A stretch of DNA of 33,665 nt, taken from positions 1-33,665 of the forward strand of contig JACDGM010000051.1 in the NCBI GenBank assembly GCA_013815325.1, in the 5' to 3' direction. The position numbers were made by a program, and so were the translations under genes. The stretch is from Chthoniobacterales bacterium (GTDB lineage Bacteria; Verrucomicrobiota; Verrucomicrobiia; Chthoniobacterales; UBA10450). Position 1 is the stretch's first letter; every line of letters starts with the position of its first letter. The notes under the pieces were generated by a model. It did no database searches. It had not been told where the DNA came from and worked only from the letters and a program-made list of their open reading frames with translations. Shown piece after piece: positions 1 through 7,818 of the stretch.

Positions 1-190
1 AATCCGAAGACGTCCAGCCCGTCGCTCGCAGCCAGCCACGGCGCTCGCTTCCTCGGCGGCAGAGCGTAGCCCATGGCCAGGCTGCTCCACCGATAATCCA
101 AAATGCTTTCCCCTTTGGCCACGCGCAGGAGCCGCGCTCTGACCGGATTGAGATGGATATAGTCGGCTAACGTAACATGGCTGCGATTTT
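1..190 (-). pseudogene. REP-associated tyrosine transposase fragment (Y1/HUH type)
   Basis: Read on the minus strand, this stretch encodes ADYIHLNPVRARLL, then a segment with DYRWSSLAMGY. This is the hallmark 'YxHLNPVRAGL...PWSSY' region found after the catalytic Tyr in the TnpA_REP family. It is not a copy of the transposase at 26-27 kb, because the sequence differs, so it is a second family. The upstream half with the HUH motif and catalytic Tyr is missing: similarity fades near position 190, where an unrelated plus-strand gene starts. The gene continues beyond the left edge. It is a decayed or truncated remnant. Confidence 0.7.
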
Positions 191-198
191 TTGCCTTA

Positions 199-639
199 AT
201 GGGCACTGCGATAGCTATGCGAGAAAAAAGGCCATTGGTTCCTAGCACTCCGACGAATAAAAGCGAATTGATGCATGAACTTAGAGATGCGGCGAAAAAA
301 GAGGCCGTCCTGGAATGTCTCTTAGCTTGGGGAAATACGATTAAGCTTCTCGATGCGGAGACGGACATGCTCCGCGAGTATCCAAATCCCTACATGTTCT
401 TACTTAATTTGGATCCAGTTAAGAATACGTTAAATGTCACCCCATACATTAAGGAACAACTGAAAGAAGCCGAGGCGAGATACTTGATCGCAGAAAAGGA
501 ATCGGGAGAGTCGTCTCAGGTCGTGTTAGTGTCGGTGGAATCCTTGGGTGCACTTAAAAAAGCGTATCCTAACTATTTTGCCGATACGACGGATTTCGTT
601 ACTGCGGTTAGGCAGGAAATCGGCTTGCTCCCGTCTTAA
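199..639 (+). CDS. hypothetical protein, C terminus resembles RelA/SpoT-domain proteins
   Basis: A 146-residue soluble protein with no signal peptide or membrane segment. The start is uncertain: ATG at 199 or the ATG at 217. By eye it is richer in A and T than the genes from 5.6 kb on, suggesting recent acquisition. The C-terminal part, VSVESLGALKKAYPNYFADT, recalls the tail of some RelA/SpoT-domain (ppGpp synthetase-like) proteins, but no nucleotidyltransferase core is visible, so that link is weak. It sits between a transposase remnant and an opposite-strand DUF4062 gene. Function unknown. Confidence 0.6.
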   Translation: MGTAIAMREKRPLVPSTPTNKSELMHELRDAAKKEAVLECLLAWGNTIKLLDAETDMLREYPNPYMFLLNLDPVKNTLNVTPYIKEQLKEAEARYLIAEKESGESSQVVLVSVESLGALKKAYPNYFADTTDFVTAVRQEIGLLPS

Positions 640-740
640 GAGGTCGAACTGGGGTCAGCTTCAGAATCTCGCTACTCGTATTACCGAACCGCGCATTATG
701 ACGCGGAGCGCAGTTCTAAATCTGACTCCGCTTTCTGCCT

Positions 741-1735
741 CTAGGGGCCCGTTGGGGGCGCTTTTCCCCAGTTGGCCGCCGCTTCCTTCGTCTGAAGGAA
801 CCATTGTCCGTTCCGAGTTTCTGGGTCGGGATCGCCCCATTCCCCTAACGGAGTCCAAAAATAGTCGCAGCGACGGCCTCTTTTAATGAGCCATTCTGCG
901 AAAAGGTGACCTTCGTCGGTAAGACGCAGAACACGATTATTCCCCGCGTAGCGCAGAACACCCGCATTTGCTAGGCGCTCGCGGTCACCACCTATAGATC
1001 CGCTGCCACCGCCGCCGTTTTTGTCGCCATAAGCATATGGAGGGGGAACTGGAACGTCCTTACCGGAGTCCAACATCAGGATGGCGGCCTGACAATCCAC
1101 GTCGTCGGCCATGGAGTCGATCAAGGAGAATTGCGCCTCCAAACTCGCTTTTTGCTTGAGAGCGGAATTCTCTTCACTTAGGTGGGCAACCTCCCTGCCG
1201 AGTCCTGCCAACTCCGCGAGCACCTCCGGCCCGGGAACGTCATCGGCCCGCACCCAGCCTGGTCGTGGATTTACCGCCTTTTGCTTGCTCAGCGCGGCCA
1301 GCACCTTGCCCGCTAACGAATCTGCGTTCGACCAGAAGCTGATCATCCGAGACTTGATCTTAGCTTTGAAGTGTTCGAGGTGCACGCGGGCTTCGGCCAC
1401 GGTGTCGACGTCGTTTGCCGGCCATTCGGCAGACGGCTCAATGACAAAACCGAGCACCGGTACGCCGCTTTCGACTGCATAATCGTATTCGCGTTCGGTG
1501 AACGAGACGTTACCCGCCATCGAACCATATCTGTGTGCAACAATTAGTATGTAGTAATCGCTTTGATCGATCTGCCGTTTAATAAGTTTCCATTGCTCCT
1601 CGTCAGCAGCGCTAAACATCTCCATACCGACCGGAATGTCCCCAAGCTCAAGGATCGTTTTGGCAACGAGTTCACGTTCGTGCCGTAAGTCCTCGTATGT
1701 GGAACTTACAAAAACCTGAATTTCCTGTCCATCAT
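741..1735 (-). CDS. DUF4062 domain protein, start region frameshifted
   Basis: The N-terminal 100 or so residues match DUF4062: QVFVSSTYEDLRHERE, then GDIPVGMEMF, DEEQWKLIKRQIDQSDYY, AHRYGS and SFTEREYDYA. This TIR-like Rossmann fold is usually fused to other modules, often in conflict or defence proteins. The remainder has a short coiled-coil-like stretch and a C-terminal winged-helix-like part (RLANAGVLRY, LRLTDEGHLFAEWL). Start problem: the conserved frame runs back to a TGA at 1743-1745 with no ATG, GTG or TTG. The ATGATG at 1730-1735 is in another frame, so one base is probably missing just after it; otherwise a non-standard start is used. The CGTTAGG core at 844-850 lies inside the gene. 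Role in defence is inference. Confidence 0.75.
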
Positions 1736-1742
1736 TACCGCT

Positions 1743-2025
1743 TCACGTTAACTCCTCATCTAGGATTTCTCGAACGCTTAGGGGCTTAATCTCGCGCCCT
1801 TCTTTCCGGCGAAAACGGTCGATCTCGTAGAGAGCACTTGGCGGCACGAAGAACGCGAGGCAAGTCGGCGACATGGGAATCGATCCGCTGAGGATGATTT
1901 TACGCGGTGATCCAGGGTGAGCAAACTTGCGGTGGCTTCCTTTACCTCCGCCGCTGTGAAGCCAGCCGGCTTTTTTTTGGTCTGCGGCCAGTTCGCGGAT
2001 CTTTTCGCGGCATGATGGGTTCTTG
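1743..2025 (-). pseudogene. HicA-like mRNA interferase toxin remnant
   Basis: The minus-strand frame reads REKIRELAADQKKAGW, then GGGKGSHRKFAHPGSPRKII. This is the HicA double-stranded RNA-binding fold signature (helix, AGW, KGSHR with the catalytic His, HP). HicA toxins cleave mRNA and pair with HicB. Here no start codon lies in this frame near the domain. After the 'ILSGS' strand the usual C-terminal helix is replaced by an unrelated sequence ending LSVREILDEELT, which looks like the tail of a separate antitoxin. A run of eight T at about 1971-1978 is a possible frameshift point. No HicB is seen. The reading continues in frame to the stop next to the DUF4062 gene. Confidence 0.5.
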
Positions 2026-2186
2026 TGGCGAAGGCGCGGGTGTCTTTTGTGGGCGGCGGGTCTTAAGGGGCGCGGCGAAGAAGCTAGCCGAGCAAGAAGT
2101 AAGAGGGCAAGGTTTAACCGCGGCGGGCATCGAATTGTTCCCGCCACACCCCGTCGCCGACTCGCGGCCGCAATTCGTCAGCCGCT

Positions 2187-2268
2187 GCATCCTGACGCCC
2201 GATTACAGCTACAATTCGCCTCCCGGCGCATCCTGACGCTCGATTGCAGCTGCAACTCGCCTTCCGCC
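2187..2268 (+). repeat. imperfect 41-bp tandem duplication
   Basis: Two adjacent units begin GCATCCTGACG at 2187 and 2228, each followed by (T/C)CGATT-CAGCT-CAA-TCGCC with a few substitutions. The stretch 2148-2405 holds no convincing gene. The duplication and several pyrimidine-rich segments are all that is visible there. GTTAGGC occurs once at 2364-2370, without an evident hairpin partner. Confidence 0.6.
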
Positions 2269-2405
2269 GTGTCCGGCTGCCTAGTTGCGGCCTCAACTCT
2301 CGTTCCCGAAGTCCCCACCCTAACTGGGCTCCGACCCGCCTCCGAGATCCATCCGCCGCCAGGGTTAGGCTCACCATCTCTAACTGACGGGATAGTATTG
2401 CCGAA

Positions 2406-2621
2406 TTACTCAGCCCACTCGTTAGCGCTATGGCGCTGTTTACATTCGAATGCCAACTCTACGGAAAACCGTCGAGCAGCCCGTGCTATCTGTATTGCTT
2501 CCTCTGGACAGTAGAGCGTGCGATCGGCCAGTGCGCCGTTCACTGGTAGGGACGGGCCGAGGCCGCGGATGAGAACAGTCCCGCTGCCCGTCTGACGCGT
2601 AATGATGCATCCCGCCGCCAC
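2406..2621 (-). pseudogene. fragment of a secreted GPSLP-family protein
   Basis: The minus strand contains SGTVLIRGLGPSLPVNGALA, closely resembling the 'R(A/G)IGPSLP-NGALADPTLEL' repeat of large secreted proteins common in Verrucomicrobiota. Only about 25 residues of similarity remain. Before and after it the frame becomes low-information sequence, and no signal peptide or full repeat is present. It is best read as a relic of a longer exported protein. Confidence 0.45.
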
Positions 2622-2711
2622 TTTGCGAGAGGGGACGGCAAGCTTGCGCCAGCCGGCGGCCCCGCGGACGCAGGCTTCCAGCCGATTGGTATTTGGCGGT
2701 TCCGTTGTTGG

Positions 2712-3392
2712 TTAGGGCGCGCGGTATTGTTTCGCGATTCGGGCGTTATCAAGGCCGAGATCCCAAAAAAAGAAGGGATAAAAGAAGCCCGGCGTGCCCA
2801 GCTCCACTCCAAGGGTTTCCACGTCCTGCATCAGCGCCTGCCAATCGGCGTCGGTGCCTCTCTTCCCGTTTCCGCGCGTGACCACCCAGCCGGGGGGTAT
2901 GGTCGGCGAGTTCGCATCCACCGGGAAGGCATAGGTGTGCCAGCCGACCGGTAGCTTCGAGATATCTGTCCCGATGTAGTAGGCATCTACGCCTTTGCTG
3001 AAATCGCCGGTGCCGAACGTGGTCTGAATATCCAGTGTGACCGCCCGGTCCGGCACTTGGAGACCGCTGAAGATATTAAGGTCGAAGCTCATCCCGCCGA
3101 CGCCTTTCTTGGCGTAGTTACCGAGGAAATGCGTCGGCGCAGTGCCTAACGGAACGTACCAGGTCGGTATCGCGGAATCCACCTGCCCGTGCAGATACGC
3201 GCCCGGATTACCACCAGCAGGCTCGATCACAAGCAGGCGACCGGGGTCGCTCGTCAGGTGCCAATCGCCATCGTCGCTCCCGTTTTCAAAAGTCTCCACA
3301 AAACCCGCCCGCGCCATAGGGAGGACGAGTAGGAAGAGCGACGCGAGAACCATGCGAAGAGCAGTCCGAAGCGTAGGAGGTTTTGGAGCCAT
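2712..3392 (-). CDS. secreted laminin-B-like hypothetical protein
   Basis: A 226-residue protein with an N-terminal signal peptide (RTALRMVLASLFLLVLPMARA). The mature part begins GFVETFENGSDDGDWHLT, with GGNPGAYL shortly after: the 'F...F..G.DGW...G..GGNPG..L' pattern of laminin B-like/carbohydrate-binding domains in exported bacterial proteins. I chose the ATG at 3392 because the sequence before it (the frame is open to 3566) is not protein-like and the signal peptide starts here. No catalytic motif is visible; a binding or surface role is inference. It lies opposite the cassette-like genes that follow. The CGTTAGG core (3145-3151) falls inside it, in 'PLGTAP'. Confidence 0.7.
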   Translation of the reverse strand: MAPKPPTLRTALRMVLASLFLLVLPMARAGFVETFENGSDDGDWHLTSDPGRLLVIEPAGGNPGAYLHGQVDSAIPTWYVPLGTAPTHFLGNYAKKGVGGMSFDLNIFSGLQVPDRAVTLDIQTTFGTGDFSKGVDAYYIGTDISKLPVGWHTYAFPVDANSPTIPPGWVVTRGNGKRGTDADWQALMQDVETLGVELGTPGFFYPFFFWDLGLDNARIAKQYRAP

Positions 3393-3497
3393 GCCGTCTA
3401 GGTTATCCACTGGGGATTGCGCAGTCAATTCCGTCCGACGTGATCTAATTTGGGCAAACCCCCGGCGCTCCCCGGGCTGTGGCAGGGGCTGCGCACA

Positions 3498-3725
3498 ATG
3501 GAAGCAGAGCCGACGACAATCCCATGGAAACAGCATTGGATTACCCAGGCTTGGCTGTTCGAACACTTTGTCTTGGCCCTCGCCCTCGACTCTTTCTCAA
3601 GCGAAGAGATCAGACGCCGAGTCGCCCGATCAACTTTAATGCTTGCCGCCGCCCAATGGACATGCCAAGAAATCTGCCGTGATTTGCGATTTCCCCACCG
3701 GCTGGCGCAGAGGCATCCCGATTAG
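3498..3725 (+). CDS. possible small cassette-type protein, unknown
   Basis: A 75-residue frame starting MEAEPTTIPWKQHW, with regular helix-like composition (WLFEHFVLALALD, EEIRRRVARSTLMLAAAQW) and a stop only a few bases before the hairpin at 3729. I do not recognise a family. It is listed because its position, a short ORF ending directly at an attC-like site, matches the three genes that follow. If it is not coding, 3393-3725 holds nothing I can identify. Confidence 0.3.
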   Translation: MEAEPTTIPWKQHWITQAWLFEHFVLALALDSFSSEEIRRRVARSTLMLAAAQWTCQEICRDLRFPHRLAQRHPD

Positions 3726-3776
3726 ACGGAACACTCCGACCTTAAAGGCGGAGTGTTCGACCTATACTTGGTTAGA
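3723..3776 (+). other. attC-like site (short form), candidate cassette boundary
   Basis: A perfect 10-bp stem, GAACACTCCG (3729-3738) with CGGAGTGTTC (3749-3758) and a 10-base loop, is followed 12 bases later by GTTAGAA (3771-3777), close to the integron R' box GTTRRRY. The arrangement (stop codon, paired arms, 12-base spacer, GTTAG) parallels the better site at 4042-4159. The left R'' box (RYYYAAC) is not recognisable, so a plain terminator hairpin is an alternative, although no T-tract follows. Confidence 0.35.
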
Positions 3777-3794
3777 ATGGTGTATCCGCATCGT

Positions 3795-4042
3795 ATGAAA
3801 GGTAGATTTCCGTCAGACCTTCTGATTGTCGTCTTCGGCGCCTTCTTGTCATGGTGATTGCTCTCTCGGTCGGCTCACTCATCTATCATGCCGTGGAGTG
3901 GAGAATGAGTTGGATGATCTTCGCCACGATTGTCGTCAGCATTGTATCCTTGCTACTCCTGTTTCTCTGCTTTAGGCGTCGCCATCGGCCTGACGCTGTT
4001 TCAAGTACAGAAGTACGTGATGAATCCACGCGAACCAAGTAG
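3795..4042 (+). CDS. small two-helix membrane protein, probably frameshifted
   Basis: ATG at 3795 opens MKGRFPSDLLIVVFGAFLSW, then stops at TGA. An overlapping frame from ATG 3851 continues with IALSVGSLIYHAVEWRMSW, IFATIVVSIVSLLLLFLCFR and a charged tail, ending at 4042. The two hydrophobic parts join naturally into a two-helix protein of about 81 residues, implying one extra base near 3850. Alternatively only the 63-residue second part is made. Family unknown. The stop codon abuts the attC-like site that begins at 4042, as in gene cassettes. Confidence 0.5.
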
Positions 4043-4159
4043 CTAGGCGCGGGAGCTGACCGAGAGCCGCGGTACTATCCAGCTTCCCATGACTTCAACC
4101 CGTCAATCCGCAGCGACGCGCGCTCTCGCTCACGGCAGCTGATCTTGCGGTCGTTAGGC
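4042..4159 (+). other. attC-like recombination site W
   Basis: It begins at the stop of the membrane-protein gene. Left arm AGCTG (4054-4058) and CGAGAGC (4061-4067) pair with CAGCT (4136-4140) and GCTCTCG (4122-4128), with unpaired bases between. After GATCTTGCGGTC comes GTTAGGC (4153-4159), an exact R' box (GTTRRRY). The right arm AGCTGATCTTG plus TCGTTAGGC is nearly identical to that of the site at 4675-4795. A long imperfect hairpin with extrahelical bases and a conserved R' box is the attC architecture. The left R'' box is degenerate (GCTAGGC). Confidence 0.6.
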
Positions 4160-4180
4160 GTTTCGCCATCCCTTTCGAGC

Positions 4181-4660
4181 ATGAGCACCACTGAAAATCC
4201 AAGACCGCCATTCCCACCCTTCGACGCCGAAACCGCAGCCCGGAAAGTGCGCATGGCTGAGGACGCTTGGAACACTCGCAACCCGGAACAAGTTTCACTC
4301 GCCTACACGCACGATAGCGCCTGGCGCAACTGCTCTGAGTTCCTCTCAGGGCGTGAAGCCATCATCCAGTTCCTCACCCGTAAATGGAATAAGGAATTGG
4401 ATTATCGGCTCATCAAAGAACTTTGGGGATTTCGTCTCAACCGCATGGCCGTCCGCTTCGCCTACGAGTGGCATGACGACTCCGGTCAATGGTTTCGTTC
4501 TTACGGGAATGAGCTTTGGGAGTTCGACGAAGGTGGGTTCATGCGGCGACGCCTTGCCAGCATCAACGACCTCCCTATTCCGGACAGCGATAGGAAGTAT
4601 CATTGGCCTCTTGGTCGCCGTCCTGACGAACATCCCACCCTTTCCGAACTTGGACTATGA
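4181..4660 (+). CDS. DUF1348 family protein (NTF2-like fold)
   Basis: A 159-residue protein ([20 protein letters not shown]...). The order '[20 protein letters not shown]', '[20 protein letters not shown]', '[19 protein letters not shown]', '[17 protein letters not shown]' is that of the DUF1348/nuclear transport factor 2-like family, which forms a cone-shaped pocket; members are usually about 150-160 residues, so this is full length. The biochemical role is not established. The ATG at 4181 was chosen because homologues begin around here and it lies 22 bases after the R' box of the upstream attC-like site. Its stop is 14 bases before the next site: one ORF per unit, without a clear promoter, as expected for an integron cassette. 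Confidence 0.85.
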   Translation: MSTTENPRPPFPPFDAETAARKVRMAEDAWNTRNPEQVSLAYTHDSAWRNCSEFLSGREAIIQFLTRKWNKELDYRLIKELWGFRLNRMAVRFAYEWHDDSGQWFRSYGNELWEFDEGGFMRRRLASINDLPIPDSDRKYHWPLGRRPDEHPTLSELGL

Positions 4661-4674
4661 CGCTAATGAGCAAC

Positions 4675-4795
4675 GCTAACCATGCTATGCAGCTAACGGC
4701 TACCGCTGTAGGATCAACTTTTGCGATGGCGACACTCTTCAGCTCCGCGCCACGCTCGCTCCCAATAGCCGTAGCTGATCTTGTTCTCGTTAGGC
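4675..4795 (+). other. attC-like recombination site X
   Basis: This is the best site of the series. GCTAAC (4675-4680) faces GTTAGGC (4789-4795) as R''/R'. Inside, CAGCTAACGGCTA (4690-4702) pairs with TAGCCGTAGCTG (4766-4777), leaving one extrahelical A, the asymmetry that directs attC recombination to one strand. The right arm (AGCTGATCTTG, three bases, TCGTTAGGC) repeats that of site W with about three differences. Length is about 121 bp, within the attC range. It lies between the DUF1348 gene and the carbonic anhydrase gene. Confidence 0.65.
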
Positions 4796-4853
4796 TTTGC
4801 TCCGCCTCCACGGTTTCGACAGCATTTTCCACCTCGAATAATAAGAACGAACT

Positions 4854-5517
4854 ATGAAAACTACATCCAAACTTACTCTCTTCGCCACCGTCGCCTGCTT
4901 GAGCGGCGCCGCTTTGGTCCCGGCCGCCGACCATCCTGCTGCCTCTCTCAGTGCTAGTGAGGCCCTCGCCAGACTTAAGGAGGGCAATCTCCGGTTTGCC
5001 ACGAGTGAGGTATCCCAGGGCAAGCCGACCGCAGCGCGCCGGGCGGAGACGGCCTCGACGCAGCACCCCTTCGCCATCATCGTCGGATGCGCCGATTCCC
5101 GCATTCCGCCTGAACTGGTCTTCGACCAGAACCTGGGGGACCTTTTCGTCGTTCGCTCCGCTGGCAATCTGGTCGACGACCATGCCTTGGGCAGTATCGA
5201 ATACGCGGTGGCGCACTTGGGCGCGCGCCTGATCGTAGTTCTGGGACATTCACGTTGCGGGGCAGTCATGGCTGCCTTGGAGAGTGACCACGCGCCCGGG
5301 CACATCCAATCATTGGTCCGCGACATTCAGTCCGCGATCAAAGCCGCCAAGGGCAAGCGAGGAGACGCGCTGGCCGCGGCCATCAGCGAAAACGCGCGCG
5401 AGGTGGCGGATGAGATTAAGGCGAAGGCGGCGCTTTGGCGCCCTTGCCGGGGAGGTGCGGATTGTTTACGCCATCTATGTTCTCGATACGGGTAAGATTA
5501 ACTGGGCCGAGGACTGA
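4854..5517 (+). pseudogene. periplasmic beta-carbonic anhydrase, frameshifted near its C terminus
   Basis: A signal peptide (MKTTSKLTLFATVACLSGAA) precedes a beta-class carbonic anhydrase, which interconverts CO2 and bicarbonate. The zinc site is visible: Cys79 and the Asp81/Arg83 dyad in GCADSRIPPELVF, then His132 and Cys135 in GHSRCGAV. The reading frame breaks at a T run (5434-5436). The original frame ends at 5495 with an odd tail, while the next frame supplies the family ending ALAGEVRIVYAIYVLDTGKI and stops at 5517. One extra T explains it. The helix before the break also looks shorter than usual. It lies between an attC-like site and a left half-site, so it is probably a cassette gene. 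A sequencing error could explain the single lesion. Confidence 0.8.
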
Positions 5518-5528
5518 TAGCCGCCGCC

Positions 5529-5585
5529 GCTAACCAAGCCTGCAGGCGCTACACCCGCACCGGTTGCGCGGGGACCGAGCTTGGC
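5529..5585 (+). other. attC-like left half-site Z
   Basis: GCTAACCAAGC...TGCAG...CGCTAC at 5529-5552 repeats the left arm of site X (GCTAACCATGC...TGCAG...GGCTAC), at the same distance after a stop codon (11 versus 14 bases). CCAAGC (5534-5539) pairs with GCTTGG (5579-5584). No GTTRRRY box ends it, so the site is truncated or degenerate and may mark the edge of the cassette run. Confidence 0.4.
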
Positions 5586-5648
5586 GGATCATAATAGCTG
5601 GAAGCGCGGCGTTTTGCGGGAGTGAGCGCGTTTCAAGCCCACACATCT

Positions 5649-6878
5649 ATGAAGACTTTTGTTCGCGCCGCAGGGTTGTGCGGTTCACTAAGCCGAAGGG
5701 TTGCTGTCACCGTTTTTTGCTGCTGCCTGATTTTCTGCGTAACCAGGGGCGCAGATGCGGCCGAGAAGAGCGGTCAACCGATGGGGCTTTACGTTCGCCA
5801 CGGTACTTTGATGCGAGAGGGCAAACCGTATGCAGGCATTGGGGCTAACTATGACACCCTTTTCGGGCGTTTGGTTCAGAACAAAGATGACTCTTCTTCC
5901 TTAACTAACCTGGGGCTACTGGCGAAGAAAGGGATCCCTTTCGTACGTTTCCGGGCGGGCGGATTCCGGCCGCAGAATTGGCAGCTTTATCTGCAAGATC
6001 GCGCCGAATATTTTCGGCGCCTGGATTTGGTTGTCCACACGGCGGAGCAGCATCGGATCGGCCTTATTCCATCGCTCTTCTGGAAGCTCGGGACAGTGCC
6101 CCGGCTGGTAGGGGAGTCACCGCCGCAGTTAGGTGATCCCAAGAGCAAATCGATCGCTTTCATAAAGCGTTATACAAAGGAAGTGGTTGAACGTTACAAA
6201 GACTCTCCCGCGATCTGGGGCTGGGAATTCGGCAACGAAGCCAATCTAGGTGTTGCTCTGTCGCCTGGGGGTCAAAATACGGAACGCGGCTTCTTTTCGC
6301 GAGACGCGGAGACGGTGGAACCAGAAGGGGGCGGGAGACTGACTTTTGAGCAATTAACCAATGCTTACCGGACGTTCGCGCAGACGGTGCGAAGCATCGA
6401 TGCCTCACGCGTAATTGATCCTGGCACGAGCACTCCCCGCCCAGGGGCCTGGCATGGTGCGCACGGTCAGCCACGGCAACGTGACAGCGCGGCGCAGACT
6501 TACGAGATGTTAGCGATGCAAACTCCCGACCCGATGGATCTCACATCGGTGCACATCTATACGAAGCCGCGAAAGCTGGCGCCCTATGGGCCGGAGACGG
6601 TGTCACACTTCATAGCTCGCTTCGCCACCGCGGCCGCGGAGGGAGGCAAGCCATTGTTCATCGGAGAATTCCCCACGCAGAATCGTGCCCAGGCAAACGA
6701 GTATCTAGAGGCGATCAAGCAGGGCCATGTTCCTTTATCGGCCTTTTGGGTTTTCGATCACGCGAGTCAGGAGGCGCATATGAACATTAGCTTCGAGAAT
6801 GACCGATCATTTGTTCTCGACCTGGTTGCCGCAGCAAACCGTGAGCTGGGGGCACGCCCTGGCGGCGGTTCGCGCTGA
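5649..6878 (+). CDS. secreted GH5-like (clan GH-A) glycoside hydrolase
   Basis: About 409 residues. A signal peptide ends near 'TRGADAAEK'. The (beta/alpha)8 glycosidase pattern follows: 'VRFRAGGF' strand, 'IWGWEFGNEANL' with the acid/base Glu after Asn (NE), 'SVHIY', 'FIGEFP' with the nucleophile Glu, and 'AFWVFDHA' with the substrate-stacking Trp. This suits GH5-type cellulase/mannanase-like enzymes, so cleavage of a plant or microbial beta-glycan outside the cytoplasm is inferred; the exact substrate cannot be told. I prefer ATG 5649 over GTG 5622 because the signal peptide starts there. No sugar-utilisation genes flank it. Confidence 0.8.
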   Translation: MKTFVRAAGLCGSLSRRVAVTVFCCCLIFCVTRGADAAEKSGQPMGLYVRHGTLMREGKPYAGIGANYDTLFGRLVQNKDDSSSLTNLGLLAKKGIPFVRFRAGGFRPQNWQLYLQDRAEYFRRLDLVVHTAEQHRIGLIPSLFWKLGTVPRLVGESPPQLGDPKSKSIAFIKRYTKEVVERYKDSPAIWGWEFGNEANLGVALSPGGQNTERGFFSRDAETVEPEGGGRLTFEQLTNAYRTFAQTVRSIDASRVIDPGTSTPRPGAWHGAHGQPRQRDSAAQTYEMLAMQTPDPMDLTSVHIYTKPRKLAPYGPETVSHFIARFATAAAEGGKPLFIGEFPTQNRAQANEYLEAIKQGHVPLSAFWVFDHASQEAHMNISFENDRSFVLDLVAAANRELGARPGGGSR

Positions 6879-6944
6879 GAGCAGGCTCTGCGGTGGCATA
6901 ATGTTCTTGTCTTTCCTGGGGGCATCTGCTATGAGAGCTCAAGA

Positions 6945-7697
6945 ATGAGAACAAAACTTTCCTCAACAATAGCTGTCGCGACTATGTTGATCTGCACTCA
7001 CTTCAGCTATGGCCGAAGCGATCTCGACCCGGCGACAGCAGGCTCGCAACTCGATGCAGGGTTATACACGAGTTACGGCCTGGACCCTGCGCAAACCGTC
7101 TTGAGCTGGATCGTCTGTGGGTCCACTGGCGGCTCCGAGGGCTGCTACGGGGCAGGGAACTTGGGTCCCTTTGGCAAGATAGGAGCCTTGCTGGAAGGCA
7201 AACCAAAGACTGATGTCACTACGAATACGGTGACTCGCGCGATTTACGTCCTGGACGTCGCCAGCGGCAGCAATCGGATCGGGGTCACTCTTTTTGTTTA
7301 CACTAAGACCGACATGATCGCTGCGGGATTCGATACCGTGGATGTGATCTTAGCCAAGACCGTGAGTCTGCCGATAGCGGGCGGCGCTACGGCCCGCGCT
7401 TCAATGGCGGCAAACAGTCGGTTCCTCTATCTCGGTACGAACCAGAGCCCGCTCGGGGTTAAGGTCGAAAAGCGGATCCTGAGCGTGACGACGTTCAGCG
7501 AAGGTTCGCCGTCCATCAATGTGTCCGCGATCACGGCTGATCACGCTGGTTTCGTCACGGTTACTTTTGGCAGCTTCGCGGGCGCCGACAATGGGAACAT
7601 TGTCTTTGGCCCGGACGGTACTTCGCAGGGAGACGGTGGTGGTGCGGCTTTTCTATTGAATACGGTGCAGGCCCTCCTCCCCTCTACGCTTCACTAA
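6945..7697 (+). CDS. secreted hypothetical protein
   Basis: A 250-residue protein with a signal peptide (MRTKLSSTIAVATMLICTHF, cleavage near SYG). The mature part is Gly/Ser/Thr/Val-rich beta-type sequence with one likely disulphide pair (IVCGSTGGSEGCYG). No catalytic motif or lipobox is visible, and I do not recognise the family. It follows the glycosidase on the same strand after 66 bases and is convergent with the acyl-CoA dehydrogenase gene. Export to the periplasm or surface is the only safe inference. Confidence 0.65.
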   Translation: MRTKLSSTIAVATMLICTHFSYGRSDLDPATAGSQLDAGLYTSYGLDPAQTVLSWIVCGSTGGSEGCYGAGNLGPFGKIGALLEGKPKTDVTTNTVTRAIYVLDVASGSNRIGVTLFVYTKTDMIAAGFDTVDVILAKTVSLPIAGGATARASMAANSRFLYLGTNQSPLGVKVEKRILSVTTFSEGSPSINVSAITADHAGFVTVTFGSFAGADNGNIVFGPDGTSQGDGGGAAFLLNTVQALLPSTLH

Positions 7698-7818
7698 CTG
7701 CGCCCATCACGGCGTCAAATTCTCTCTCCTGTAAGTGACTTTTTTTGTTGTTATGGCTGGTTGAGATTCAGTCGTGACGCGGCGGTGACCCGGGAAAGTC
7801 GCACTCCTGTGAGATACC

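Noticed and set aside
2406-2430. ACTCGTTAGCGC as another copy of the recurrent motif
   Set aside because: It differs in the last bases (TCGTTAGCG), so it was not counted; likewise TCGTTAGTC near 14453 and GGTTAGG variants.
3729-3758. Perfect hairpin as a simple intrinsic terminator
   Set aside because: Kept only as an alternative: there is no T-tract, and the spacing to GTTAG fits the attC-like series better.
4854-5517. Carbonic anhydrase frameshift as programmed frameshifting
   Set aside because: The break lies near the very end in a three-T run without a slippery heptamer or downstream pseudoknot that I can see; a mutation or read error is simpler.
3400-5600. Integron integrase gene next to the cassette-like run
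   Set aside because: No tyrosine recombinase signature (R..HxxR..Y) is seen anywhere in the window.
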